Source of the DNA: Casuarius casuarius
Taxonomy: Eukaryota > Chordata > Aves > Casuariiformes > Casuariidae
Direction: 5' to 3'
DNA length: 64,000 nt
Assembly (NCBI GenBank): GCA_003342895.1
Contig: PTFA01000339.1
Span: forward strand, 778,657-842,656
A model generated the notes under the pieces. That model was not told the DNA's origin. It searched no databases and was given only the letters and a program-made list of their open reading frames with translations. Positions 38,100 to 50,376 of the stretch are shown one piece after another; the stretch's first letter is position 1, and the number at the start of each line of letters is the position of its first letter. Made by a program: the position numbers and the translations under genes.

Positions 38100-38460
38100 A
38101 TTGGGCATTGCACAGGAACAGGCTCTCATTAAAAATCTCTTAAGCAGCTGGAATGTGCCTGGAAGGAGATTAAAGGAAAATGATGAATTTAGCAAAGTGC
38201 TTAGAGAGAAAAGTAGAACTAAAAGTTTGAGATCCTTATTGTTTTTCCAGATTGTGAGCAGGTGTGCATTAATGCAAAGATTTTACTTTTTTTGCTGTAT
38301 GATCTGTAGATAATAAACTCTAAATCATCTAAAAATGATGTGCAGTTTGCCTAGCTGCAAATATCTGCATATTTTATATTTAACTTTTTGAGAATGTTCT
38401 TTTACTGTAATGTTAATCTGTTTTTATGTTCATTTTACCTAATAAAATACAGTTATAGTT
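38100..38460 (+). other. AT-rich 3'UTR-like stretch with AATAAA signals
   Basis: This part of intron 1 contains AATAAA at 38312-38317 and 38441-38446, the second followed by T-rich sequence. It has the AT-rich, low-CpG look of a vertebrate mRNA 3' end. A 70-codon open frame at 38101-38313 precedes it but resembles no family I know. It could be an alternative terminal exon, a non-coding RNA end, or chance in AT-rich DNA. Confidence 0.25.
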
Positions 38461-39387
38461 AATATGGTCAGAGCCTGCAGCCTTCTATTTACATGAGTAA
38501 TCTTAGTTATACCTGTTAGGACTCAGAGTGGCTTCTGCTGTGCCAGTGGTCAACTGGGTGACCTTGGGTAACTCCTTTAATTTCTCTGCCTGCTTCCCTA
38601 AATTGAAATGAAAGTGGTGTGTTTCGAGTGTTGTGTCTGTGCACCGATCCTACGCAATGAAGCCCTATGTCTGTAGGAAAATCCAAGCATGGCACTATTA
38701 TTTTTTTCATGCCGATAGAGTGTGATAGCTCACATGAAGAAGACTTCCAGAGAAAGGTATACTCCAGAAAGCTTTCGTCACATATCTTTGATTAACCAAT
38801 TTATTGCTCATTGTGTTAACTACTCAATGCATTATTTCCATCTGGTTGTTTCCATACTCCACTTCTAGAGGAAAGACAAGTTACTTTCTGTGATTAAAAA
38901 AAAGAAAAAGTAAGTTAACATTATACTATTGTTGCAACTTTAGAAATTCACAAATGACGAGGAACTGAAGTGTTAAGAAATAACTTTGTCTATCTGTGCA
39001 GGATGCTGCATTACCTCTGTAGGAATTTCAACTACTGCTGGGTCCAATTGTAGAAAGCGTTTTTCCCACAGGGCTTTTGCTTTGTGTCATGTAAAAGATG
39101 AATTATATTTGGTATAAATATAATTCACATCCTTGGTATCTTTGCTCTGTGTGTGGTCCCAGGCTGTATTTGCTGTGCACTATTCAGATTGCTCTGAAAA
39201 TGGAATTAAATTCTTCAAAGGATGTTTTTATGGTGCCTGTCACTATCCTACTTGAGTTTTTCACAAATATTAGCATCTAACGTCCTTCAGGATATGGAGA
39301 ATGGCAATACCACCTTCTCCCAAATCTCATTGGCCTCCTATAATGCAGGTCATATGACATCTTTAAAATAATCCCTGTCCAAGATTG

Positions 39388-40180
39388 TAAGAACAGCTGT
39401 ACTGGGTCAGACCAAAGGTTCTGCTAGCCTCACAGCTTGGTTTCAACACTGGACAATAATAAGCATGAAGGAAAAAGTATTAAAAGGAACTAGCAGATAG
39501 TGATGTTTTCTCAAAGTACTCTCCAGCTTCTGACAGTCTGCACCTCAAGGATTTCCTGTGCCAAAGAAAGTACCTTTGTGTTTAATGGGCCCTTATGAAT
39601 TTTTTCTTCCATGACTTTGTAGGAGCACATATACACTTTTAGCATCCCTGGTGTCCTGCAGTAAGAAGGGCTGTAGTTTACCTACAGGCTGTGTACCTCT
39701 TTTCATTTATTTTTAATCTGCTGATTAATAACTTCATAGAATTCCCCCCAGTTTTTGTATGTAAGAGACAGGAATAGTCTTTCTTTACTCACTTGTAGGC
39801 CAGTCATGATTTTACAAACTTCTCTTCTAATTGTATCCCTTTTTCTCCAAGTGGAAAATGTGAAGGATGGCCAGTGTATCCAGTTGCTCTTCATACAGGA
39901 GCTGTTCCGTGTGTCTGGAAATCTATTAACCTTGGAAGTCCAAGTAGATAGTAGCATCTGGATCATCCTTGGTTTTTTAGTCCATGACTCCTTCAAAGAC
40001 CTCTAATAGGTTTATGAGGCATGACTTCTCTCTACAGAAGCTGTGTTGACTCTTCTCCACTATTTTGTATTTAACCTATGTCCACTGATTCTACCAACTC
40101 ACCCAGTACAGCTCTCTCCTATGCTCTGTAGATCCTCACATTTCTTATAAAAATTTGAAGATCCATTTGCTACCTTTTGT
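39388..40180 (-). mobile_element. ancient CR1-like LINE, antisense
   Basis: The + strand begins with AAGAACAGCTGTACTGGGTC AGACC, a well-known start of old antisense CR1-family repeats in turtles, crocodilians and birds. In the same order there follow blocks around CAGTCATGATTTTACAAAC (39803) and TAATAGGTTTATGAGGC with AAGCTGTGTTGACTCTTCTC (about 40006-40058). The minus frame 39703-39996 is a decayed piece of ORF2 (KRDTIRREVCKIMTG). It is heavily diverged and internally deleted. Confidence 0.7.
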
Positions 40181-43100
40181 ACTCATGCACTTTTAAACAA
40201 TAGGTTACACACTACATTTTCCTTCTTGAGTCAGCATTCTGATGTGAATACCATGTCCAATGAGCTATACAAGAACATAGAATTGACTTTAAAATTGCCA
40301 TGTGAGAAAATTCACTACAGACCCTTACAAACTTAAGGGATCTTGATAACCCTCAATTAAATTGTATCTGTTTCAGGTCTGATATTCTGGCTTTGGTTTC
40401 TATCCTATGGATTTTGCTTTGCCCTTTACCAAGAGACTGAAGAACTATCTACCATAGCTCTTCCCTGTGAGAAGGGATTCATGGTTTTTAGGCCAATATC
40501 CTTGCTCCATGGAACCAGCATGTATGATGACAAGAAGAAAAAGTGAGCAATTATTTCTGCTGCTTTCTACTTCACTTGCAATTGAGAGAGTGCTACAAGT
40601 GGGCTTTGGTAACACATTCACCATGCCTCTACAGTGGAGCTCCTGCTGCCTGTGAAGCCACCGTGAAAAGAGAAGGGCTCTGAGCTGATTCCATCTTTTG
40701 TAGGAAGGAGATGACTAGGTCCAAACAGTCAGAGAAGCTACTCCTCCTGTCTCAGAAAAATCTGACAAGACATGAATGCTGGTTTAGCTGGAATGGAGGG
40801 CACTAAAATGAAGATAGAAACTGGCAGGAGTGGAGTTCTTTGTTTTGGGAAGGGATCGTTGAGAGTTAGGAAGTTTGGCGTGAATGGTAGATCTGTTAGT
40901 ATGTGGACAATCAGTAGCTTGGTCTACAGGAGATTAGTAAGATCATATATGTGGTTTTCCAGCAGTGAGCAATTTCAGCGTCCTTATATGAAGCTCTGGA
41001 TTTGCCTTTCCAATGTCAGCTTTCTTTTTTTATTTCTTATCTTTTCCCATGAACTTGGGAAGATTTGCTGCATGGGAGCACAGATAACACGTGACAAATG
41101 GAAAATAACCATGTCTCACATCTAACTTGTTGACGAGTGTGCTTTCTTGGGATGTGTGAGTGCTGGATTGCAGCTATCATGCAAAGTCTGGGTCTCCTGC
41201 TTTCTGGGCAAATGGTCTCACTCCTCCAGTTACTGTAAGGGTGGCACCTCTTCCTGAACCCAGTACTGTCCCAGTAAGTTACATATAGCCTGAACATCTC
41301 TAATAGATCGGACTTTTCTTGATATCTAAGTCCCTCCCTGTCCATCTTGAGCTGACACTGGAGCTGGCTTTTCTTGGTCTTACCTCTAGCATGCTTCAGA
41401 GCTGAACATGTGCTTAGGCACCCAGGGAAATCTAACTTCAATGGAAGAGTAGGTTGATTTTTAAGCACCACAGTGGGTTAGGCAAACGTGTCAAAGCTTG
41501 TTCATCATGTGTGGGTCTTGCTCACTTCAGTCAATCCTGCATTCCTCACTGCAGTTCCTTCAGCTCAGGACTGCCATGTGCCTTGTGTGCCAGGTGCTGC
41601 TGCCCTGGGTGAGCAGTGTTTGCTCTCAGATAGTGCTTCAGACTATGCAGTCTGAGTTGCTTTCTGAAACTCAGTCACCTCAAGTGTATTAATCTTAATT
41701 TATTGGGCTGAATGTGGCCCCAGGTATTTCTGTTTTGGTTTCCAGTGTCACATGTTTATCTCTTGGCTTTCACTGGAACATCTCATGTTTCTGTCCTCCA
41801 GTTCAGCAGTGACAAATGGATTAAGAGATTCTTCTCATCCACTTAGTTTCTAAAGTTTAATATTTGTTGCTTTCCAGGATGATTTCTTGGTTCATTCACA
41901 GGTCTCTGGATGACTACCGTGTGTTAGCTAATCCTATGGCCACTTGTTGTGTGTGATTACAGATGTGTGAGTGCACCCACCTGGAAGTTGCAGGCTACTG
42001 TGAGAATGAATGCAGAAGTGCTGTGGGATATTAAACGGAGGTGAGGCTAGTTGAGTCAGCTCACTACCGGTTGCACAGTGGGCCATACAGTTTCCCTTTG
42101 TCTCTCTGTCTTTGTACATAGTGAATAACAGTGTGCTTGCTCCTAACACCAGGCAAGCAAGGTGGGGTTCATCTGACTAACTGTGAGTGTCCGTGTAGGC
42201 TTCTGTAGCGAAGCTATGTGTACTCTTTTTACAGTCGGTGGAGAGCTAGTCAATACTAAAAAGGGTTTGGAGTTCAGTGATGATTTGAAGTACATCCCTA
42301 GGTTAGGTCAACTGAATTGCGCTATAATTCCCACACTTGGATAGACTGGGTTGTCATTGATGATACAGAGATCTAGACAACTAGCTCAGAAATAGATGCC
42401 TACAGAGTTTCTGGGAGACTAAAATCTTAACTGCAGTGCTTGATTTGCACCCTACAATGTGAAGGTTATTATATCCCTCCTAAGAAAATGTTCTTGCTTG
42501 TACAGCTCAGAAGGGGCTGTTAGAAATAACTCTTTTGTGAAGCCAGGAAAGTCTTCAGCTTGCTCAGCTTCATAGGTGAAAATTCTTTGCTTGCAAACCA
42601 CAGCATGATAGAGAAAACCTATACTGTCATGTTCACTGACACAGACTTTCCTCCACATCAGTAGAGACCGAGTTTCTTTGCACAGAAACTTGCACACCTG
42701 ATCAGCTAATTTAGCTGGTAAAGATACCTCTGCTAAAGAGCCATGCTTTTTGTGGGAAACGTAATAGTTCAGTGAGGCGAATACTCTCATGTCTACACTG
42801 CTGTGGGGAACTGTGGCATTGTATCAACTTACTAACCTAGTGTATCGATTAACAGGCATCGCTGTCTGGCTTGGTTTGTTCAAGGACCCAGCTGGGCAGG
42901 GAAGCTGGTGGAGAGTCGCTACACCAGTGGTGGAGTTGGTAGCTGTTCGGTTTTTGTAGACATGGCTTATGGATTGCTCCTATATATCCCTCCCTAACCA
43001 GCCTTGCTTGCATGACTCCCACACTCACCTTGTAGAGCAACATAGCCCAGTCTGCCAGACTGGGGAGGAGGAACTGGAACCAACTGGCTCATCTGTTTGT

Positions 43101-44082
43101 CCGTGCTGAACTAGCTGTGGACTTGCACAGCAAGGAATGGATTTGGTGGGGGGGGTGCCTCTAAATCTTAATGTTGGGGCTGAGATGTGCCCAACGGTAA
43201 AGGTTCTTGGAGGTTTCCATTTATCTGTCTTGCTGGTTTTGGCATTTTGGGGGGTTTCTCTGATTCTTCCCTGTTCTATCAGCTAATGGCAGTCCTGATT
43301 AGTGTTGTGCAAATACATGACTTTTCCCAGTTTGCATCAAAGCAAAATAATTTCTCTGTTTTCAAGTATTCTAAAAATATTAAGAGAATTAAAGATTTTT
43401 GAAATCTGTGACTTTTTTTAACTGAAACATGCATAAGCACACGTTAAGTGCACTACCATTTCATTTGGCAATATGTTTTAGTTGACCCCCATCTTTTCAG
43501 GAAAAAAAATATTTTTCCACAAAAGTTATGCTTGCTCTAGAAAGGTGTTCTCTGATAAACAGTGTCTCTCTATTCATCTTTCCTAGATATAGCTAGTGGC
43601 ATAGTACCAGGATACACATAAAGCCGAAGGGATGTGGCTAATGTTTTTGGGAGTAAGTACGGTACTGTGACATAGAGTGACCTGCAGTATGATTAAATTA
43701 CCATTTACCATTGTGTAAAAATGCAGGTTAATAAATCCATCTATGTGACTGTGAAAGCACTGTGAAGGAAAAAAAAATGAAGGTCTGTAAACACATCCTT
43801 TTCAGGGAATAAAAAAGAGCTTCCCACCCAAGGTTCGTTGCTGGTGACAACACACATGCGTTTCTTCTTTCTCCCCACAGTGTTAGGCTTCTACTTCGTC
43901 TTGGTCCATGGTAGAGATGGGATACTAGATCTAATCAATCTGTACTGACTAGTCTTCTGAGCTGGTAAAGTACCCCGGCTAGCAGCTTTCTGAGTCTCTT
44001 TTATCCTTCCCTCTGATTTTCTCTTTTCTCTTCCATGACTGTTGTTTTCCCTGACTTCCTGCTTTCTGTCTGCTTTTTTCAG

Positions 44083-44339
44083 CTTGACTGGGAAAGAAGC
44101 TCTGACCCACTTCCCATCCCTGGGGTCCTCCACAAACTCTGCCCAAGGGAAGGTTCATGTGAAACAGTGTGATCTGCTGAAGCTGTCCCGCAAACAGAAG
44201 AGGCTTTGCCGGAGAGAGCCTGGCTTGGCAGAGACGTTGCGGGATGCCATCCGACTTGGGATCATGGAGTGCCAGTATCAGTTTCGCAGTGAGCGCTGGA
44301 ACTGCAGCCTGGAAGGACGGACTAGTCTGCTGAAGCGAG
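44083..44339 (+). CDS. WNT9B: WNT9B exon 2
   Basis: Encodes the N-terminal part of the mature Wnt ligand, a secreted cysteine-rich lipoprotein that binds Frizzled and LRP5/6. The exon starts after a strong acceptor (a long pyrimidine tract ending TTTTTTCAG) with one base completing a glycine codon, then 85 codons from LTGKEAL to LLKR, and ends one base into another glycine codon before GTACAAG. Diagnostic residues are the [12 protein letters not shown] and [14 protein letters not shown] blocks, which fit WNT9B better than WNT9A (WNT9A has CDRLKLERKQ). The RWNCSLEGR block contains the conserved N-glycosylation sequon (Asn codon at 44300). Four conserved cysteines are here. No frameshift or stop occurs. 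Confidence 0.97.
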
Positions 44340-46804
44340 GTACAAGGTAGTCTTTTCTCTGTGGTATCAAATCTCAGTTGGTGCTGTAGCTCCTGGATAT
44401 GGTATCTCACAGGCAGCTGGGACATGGGGCAGTAACCGGGGAGTGTGGAGATCATCTGACTCTCCTAGCAATGGGAGCTGGGAATAGGAGTGTGATATGG
44501 GCTCTTTTTCTGCAGAAGATAAAAGTGCCCTATCCTTATTTTTGCTGCATGGTTTGTCACTGATTGAAAAGTAGAAGGAAATTCACACTCTTGACTTGCG
44601 GATTTTTGTCTGAGACCAGAGTTTCCTAAGCTGACCATCTTTCTTGGCTGGCAATCAGGTATGATGCTGTGGAAAGTAAGGGTTAGTGCCCTATTTCAAG
44701 GGACATTTTAAGAAAAGACTTTTTTTCAGCTCTTTGGATATCTTCCGATGTAAATCTCTGTTGTTCTCAGATACAGAATTTAATCCTAATTTACTGTTTA
44801 AAAAACCTGTTTACCAGCTATAAGGTACTTCAGTGCATGTTTACAACATCTTGTAAGACTCTCACATACAATTGGAGTTCCCACAGAAGTTCAGTTGTAG
44901 TGCACAAAATAGTCACTGGCTTTTTGCTTCACAGAATACTTTACAGGAAGAAAATGTCCTTTAAATTCTGTATTTGAGGTAAACGGGACAATAAATTCCT
45001 TAAACTAAAAGAAGCTGAAAAAAATAGAATGAAGATAGATAGACTCTGAGACTAATTTCTTGATACAAGTTCCCAGAGCATGCACATATACTCTGCTGAA
45101 CCTGTCTTCATCCAAGTGTGTGACCAGCCTTTTATCGAGTTTCAGTCTTTCAATAATGTTTAGTTACCTAAAAAGTTAATGTCTTTTAAAAGAAAGAAGC
45201 TGAATGAGCCAATATTAACTTTGCTTGATGAAATTAAAATGTTAATTTTTTAGCGTTGGAATTGAAACATTTTAACATGTTAATTAGGAAGTATCAAATT
45301 TTATTAAATTAAATATTGAATTAATATTTTAGAAAATGTCATATATCAGATCTCTCTATAAAATATGTATACCTATCTATACAGATCAGATTACTTCATT
45401 TTAAGACTGTTGTGAATTTTCTAGCAAACTATGGAAAACAATATTTGTGATCATTTTGAGTGACTTTCTGACATCTCTACCTTCATCAACCTCAAAGAAC
45501 TTGAAAATGACAATTGAGTAATCCTCATCTTCAAATAGCTGGAAAACATTTGATTATCTCATTGTGGCATGCCTCAACATTTCCATGGGCTCCAGACTGA
45601 CGAAATAAAATATCACCTGTAATTCAAAACCTGTTTTGGCAGACGAGGAAAAGTGTTTGAAAACTTTTATTACACAATCTTCAAGATCAAATAACGATTT
45701 AATATAGCTAAGTATGCTATACACATCTCCTATATGAGAGGACAATTGGCTGCAAGCAATTATTAGTTCTCATTTTTCTTAAACTTCCAAATAGGTTAAT
45801 TTCCTTCACAAAGAACATTCACATTTTCAGTTGCTACTTTTGATCTGTTTCTCACATACTCCTGATGCAGTTTTGTTGCTGCCTTAGAAATTGGCATTGA
45901 GACAATGGACTGTTCTCTTTCACCCAAATAGTGCTGAAGAGTTCTAGAAATGATTAAACCTTTTGCTATTGCTATGGCTGTAGAGGAACTGTAGAGAAAA
46001 ATGCACACTTTTCAACACAGTCTTTTAATGGTTTTATCAGTGTAAGAGGGGAAAAAAAGCTCATGTCCCAGTAAGATGTTTCATTTTTGTAATTGATGAA
46101 AAGCCACACTTAATTTGTAGTCACAACTAAAAAAACCTCTGTGGCTAGCCTGGGATCACAGATGCTTTTCCTGCTTCTACAGACGTCACCTTCTCATTTT
46201 GTGTATTTACATAATTTTAGTAACAAAAGAAATGCCAAGGGCTTTCCGGTTTTTGAAATGCCAGATTTAATTTCACAGTCTGCTCCATTTGTTGTTTTAC
46301 ATCGACACTCCTCTGGACACAGCTGGGAAACTCCTTTTGCATAACCTACAATCTTTTCATGACTATTGCAGTCACTTATGGTGGTTATCACTCTTCACTG
46401 AGCCATGCAAAAATCTCTCTGCATTCCTTCTCCACTTCTCCTTTAAAAAATCCATAAAAATAGATTTAAAATGGTTCTGGGAAGACATTTCAAGCCATCT
46501 TTTTGCATTGTGACAGCTGATGTCTTTTTCATATAAAGCTTGTAAAGCAGTGATCTTTTTTGGTATTCAAGGTGTGGCATAAATGCAGTCAGCTGCTGCT
46601 GGAGTAAGCCATATTTCATCTCAAACAATGAGGTGATTTGGAAAAAATAAATACCTATAGCAAAGATAGCTCAGACCCAGCCACTCGGAAAAATCCTTTT
46701 TGAGAAATGAGTACTCCACAGTCCTCTCCTCCATCCTTCCATTTCTTTGCTTCACATTGGTCAGATTCTTTGATCTTCAAGCAGTGGTTTCATTGATTCT
46801 ACGA

Positions 46805-47005
46805 GGAACCTAGGAGCGGAACAGCACAGGAGCAGTTGCTCAGAGAGGCTGTGGAATCTCCATCCTTGGAGGTTTTCAGAACTCAGTTGGACCTAGCCCT
46901 GAACAACTTGATCTAGCTTTGGAGTTAGCCCTGCTTTGAGCAGGAGGTTGGACTAGAGACGTCCAGAAGTCCTTTCAACCTAAATTTTTCTACAATTCTA
47001 TAACT
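46805..47005 (+). mobile_element. CR1 LINE 3' tail
   Basis: Sense-oriented CR1 end with GCTCAGAGAGGCTGTGGAAT, CTCCATCCTTGGAGG, AGCAGGAGGTTGGACTAGAG and a terminal ATTCTATA like the avian CR1 octamer end. Truncated, about 200 bases. Confidence 0.9.
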
Positions 47006-48754
47006 TTCCAGTCTACTTTTTTGCAGAGAGAAGCCTCTTCCTCTTGTTCTAAAATGCTCCCACTATCTTTATTGTAACCTTGAAAAAAATCTTTGGCTTT
47101 GACCATCTTTCCTTTGGAAGAATTGCCATATGGCTAATCTCCTCCTATTATAGTTTTCTTTGTGGTCTAGAGCACACCACGCCACAGAACAGTGTCTTGC
47201 CATCACAGAAAAAGTCCTTCTGTATTTATAGGCTGCTGAGCTACAGAAATAATTCCAGAGGAAGAGTCCTACCAGGAGGAGCTGGCCTGCTTCAGCATCT
47301 TGAAATTCAACTCTGCACCGGATGTTTACAATCAAACCTACAAAGCAAGATGCCCAGCAAACACATCTGTCTTAAGATGTTTCCCTATGTGCTAAGTGTT
47401 TAAGCTTTCATGATGGTCACTAGCAACCTAGTCAGTGGTTCAGGAGAGTCATTCAGCCCTAAGACAGACCCTGAAAGCCTGGACATTGGAACTGCCCTCC
47501 AGGCTCCACTGGCTATGGTAACAAGAGCTGCATTGACAGAGTGGGAGGGTAGATGCCTGCACACATGGAGAAACCTCCATTTAGATCTTCTCAAGAACAT
47601 GTTAGTTGGAGCTGAATCTCACTCATTTGTGCTGTGATCTACTGAAAATACAGCTTAAATAGATGTTCTATTGCTCATTATTACCCGGCAAGGGCTTAAG
47701 GGCCACTCAGCTTTCTCTTTACACATACGACTTGTGACTTAAACAATTAAACAAGAATTAGACCCTTATTATAAAGTAGAGGGAATCATCTTAGACTTTT
47801 CAGACAAGCATTTGGCATTCTGGTGATACTGGACCTTTGCCTTTAAAAGAGGTAGGAGAGGCTGAAGAAGGGGCAGATTTGAAAGTATGCTCGTTATCTT
47901 CAGTTGCTGCTGTCTGCAATGGCCTGACCACAAGCAATGGTCTCTGATTTCAAGAGGATTGAAATCTGGCCAGCACTGACATGGATTACCACAGGAGAAA
48001 CCAAACCACCACTGCTCAGAAATAGCAGGAGTAGTGTGGTATTCCACAAAGTCAGATTTAGCAGGGTATGTGGAGCTGACTGGTGCTGTTAGCTTCATAT
48101 GGTATGGGAAAGCTTTTCTAAAGTTCTCTCTCCTCTTCTGGTGTCAGTGCGTCAAATAAGATATTAGGAATCTGTTAAGCATTTGGAGATTAGCTACGGG
48201 AATGATTTGTCAGACTTAGAAGCTCAAATTTATCTTACCCCTTGTTAGCTCCTTCTTGTGGGTTAGCCAGTGTTTGAAAATATATGAGCATCATGTTGCT
48301 ATCAGTAATCAGTACTGACTCTGTCCCATATCGGCTTTTCCATTACTTTAGATGGTACTCTTCCAGTACCCTGAGATTTGTTACAGAGAACCATCAACCA
48401 GACTGCTTACTTGCAAGTTTCTTGTCCTGATGGTACAACAACTAGACCAGTGGAGTAGGAAGCAGTTTGTCAGCTGAACTCCTTGACTCCCTCCACATTG
48501 TTATTGACTCTCTCATTCATGTCCATACTGTTGCTAGTTCTTTAATCTAAAATTTAGGAATTCCAGCAAGTTCATGTGAAGACTATCTTGAGGTTGCTCA
48601 TGTGGCCTCTCCATTGTTTTCATGATCAATCAATTTTTCTGTCTTCTTACTGATAATTGTCAGAGGAGCTCTTTGTCCTGCTCTCGGTCAGATTTATGGT
48701 GACCTCACAGGGATCTCAGCAGTTAGTGGTCTGATCTATAAAGAGAGCTGGACG

Positions 48755-48890
48755 GGAATTCTTTGAGGGAGTAGAGTCATGGAAAAATTTGAGGTTGGAC
48801 TGGATGGTCCGGAGGTCCCTTCCAATGTCTGCTCAAAGCAGGCCTAACTGCAAGACTAGATCAGGTCTCTAAGCTTCTCTCAGTCTTTCA
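48755..48890. mobile_element. CR1 tail pieces in opposite orientations
   Basis: GGTTGGACTGGATGGTCC followed by GGAGGTCCCTTCCAA reads as a sense CR1 tail. It is followed at once by CTGCTCAAAGCAGGCCTAAC, which is the antisense form of an adjoining CR1 block. The join suggests an inversion or two insertions. Short and diverged, so the boundaries are approximate. Confidence 0.5.
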
Positions 48891-48979
48891 CTGTTTTGGG
48901 AAACAGATTTGTTTCCTTCCAATGTGGCAGGAAATGCACAAGTGCTACGTTTTTCATAAGCCAGATTTTTTTTGTCTTG

Positions 48980-48995
48980 TTTTTTTTTTTTTTTT
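48980..48995 (+). repeat. poly(T) tract
   Basis: Sixteen consecutive T, 19 bases before an ambiguous base at 49014. Confidence 0.9.
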
Positions 48996-50110
48996 GGCCA
49001 GTCTTATTGAGTTNTGCACTCTGAGCTATTGATCACAGTCACCTGTCTTTCTCTTTCTTCCTCTAATTCCTAAATAGTGGTCTCGATATGCAGTGTTCCA
49101 TTAATGGTTTTAATTTCTGCAGATAAACCCTGGAGGAAATGTTAAGATCTTCCGCTGCATTAAATTGGAGAGGAGGTAAATAATAAAAACAAAATACTTT
49201 TTGGTTTAGGTCAGGTCTGTGTCAGTTCTTGTTCTAGAACTTCTGTGGAGCTCATGGGAGTCATATCTGGGAATATCATATGTCCATTCCTATCTGAGCC
49301 CATGTCTTTGAACTGAATTTCTTTTTGGACACTGTACTTTCTGTCCTGGTTGAAATGTCATGGTGTGTCATGGTCACGTACATCAGGGCAAATATAGCTC
49401 AGCTGGGAAGCCTGCTTTAAAAAGGAGAATAGATTCAGAAAGCATCACCACAATCACTGGGAGTACATACTTTTGAGAGAAGCCACAAAGTCCACTTATA
49501 TAAAACAAAATTCTTCTCCTTGCCCAGGATGTTCTTTAACACATAATCTTTCCCAATCAAAGTACATTTGATCTTTCCATAGGAAATACTGCTATGTTGA
49601 CACAGTCCCAATTAAAAACATTTTGAGATAATGGGTCAGGGTTTTTAATATTTTTTCGGTCTCTAATAAATACTTCATGATTTTAATCCACATCATGGTT
49701 TCAGTGACTGCCTTTATCCACACACATCAGCTGTGTGGTGAGGATGGTGGCAAATGGAGTTCCATGACTTTGTCACTTTCCGTAGTTTGATATTTTCCCA
49801 GGACTATTTGGCTATTGGCACCCACCCCTTGATTCCTGAGTGGTCTCCTATCTCAGTACTGAATCAGCCACAGCCACCACGTGAGACTAGGGTGTTAATA
49901 CACAAGTTACTTCAAACCTGAAATTCAGTTTCACTGCTAGAAACAGTGTGCAGGTAATGGAAGAGTTTTGTCTCTTTTTGTTTCTAAGCATTCTGCTTGA
50001 TTTTAGTGGCCAGTGATTTCATGGCCAGAGTGAGGAGAGCTAGTGAGGTAGATGAAAACCATATTTTGCCTTTCCTGCTCCTACCCTCTTCTAATCCTTC
50101 TTCTGTGCAG

Positions 50111-50376
50111 GTTTTAAGGAAACTGCTTTCCTCTATGCAGTGTCCTCTGCAGCTCTCACCCACTCCTTAGCCAGAGCATGTAGTGCTGGGCGCATGGAGC
50201 GCTGCACCTGTGATGACTCCCCAGACCTGGAGAACCGCAAGGCTTGGCAATGGGGTGTTTGTGGAGACAACCTCAAATACAGCACCAAGTTCCTGAAAAA
50301 ATTCTTGGGTCAAAAGAGGATTGGAAAAGACCTGCGGGCCAAGGTGGATATCCACAACACCAATGTTGGCATCAAG
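50111..50376 (+). CDS. WNT9B: WNT9B exon 3
   Basis: Starts with two bases that complete the split glycine codon, then 88 codons from [12 protein letters not shown] to HNTNVGIK, ending in phase 0 before a GTGAGG donor. It covers the central helical part of the Wnt N-terminal domain. Conserved landmarks are [20 protein letters not shown], the CTCDD pair of cysteines, [17 protein letters not shown] and the VDIHNTNVG segment. The DDSP and WGVCGDN forms support WNT9B over WNT9A. Four cysteines lie here. The reading frame continues open into intron 3 by chance, but splicing at 50376 joins in frame to the exon 4 sequence. Confidence 0.97.

Larger units (their letters stand above)
33343..44082 (+). 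other. WNT9B: WNT9B intron 1
   Basis: About 10.8 kb. The donor lies in the N gap; the acceptor AG is at 44081-44082 after a long pyrimidine tract. The first 300 bases are still CpG-island sequence. Inside are a TA microsatellite (36400-36431), a stretch with polyadenylation-like signals (about 38100-38460) and an old antisense CR1-like fragment (39388-40180). No alternative coding exon was recognised. Open frames over the island that run through the Ns are composition artefacts. Confidence 0.8.
44340..50110 (+). other. WNT9B: WNT9B intron 2
   Basis: A GT donor at 44340-44341 and an acceptor ending TTCTGTGCAG at 50110 give a phase-1 intron of 5.8 kb. It contains two CR1 tails (46805-47005 and 48755-48890) and a T tract (48980-48995). 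One base at 49014 is N. The donor GTACAAG is weaker than consensus, while the acceptor is strong. Confidence 0.93.

Noticed and set aside
41037..41471. 144-codon minus-strand frame in WNT9B intron 1
   Set aside because: No recognisable family, no promoter or polyadenylation context, composition like surrounding intron.
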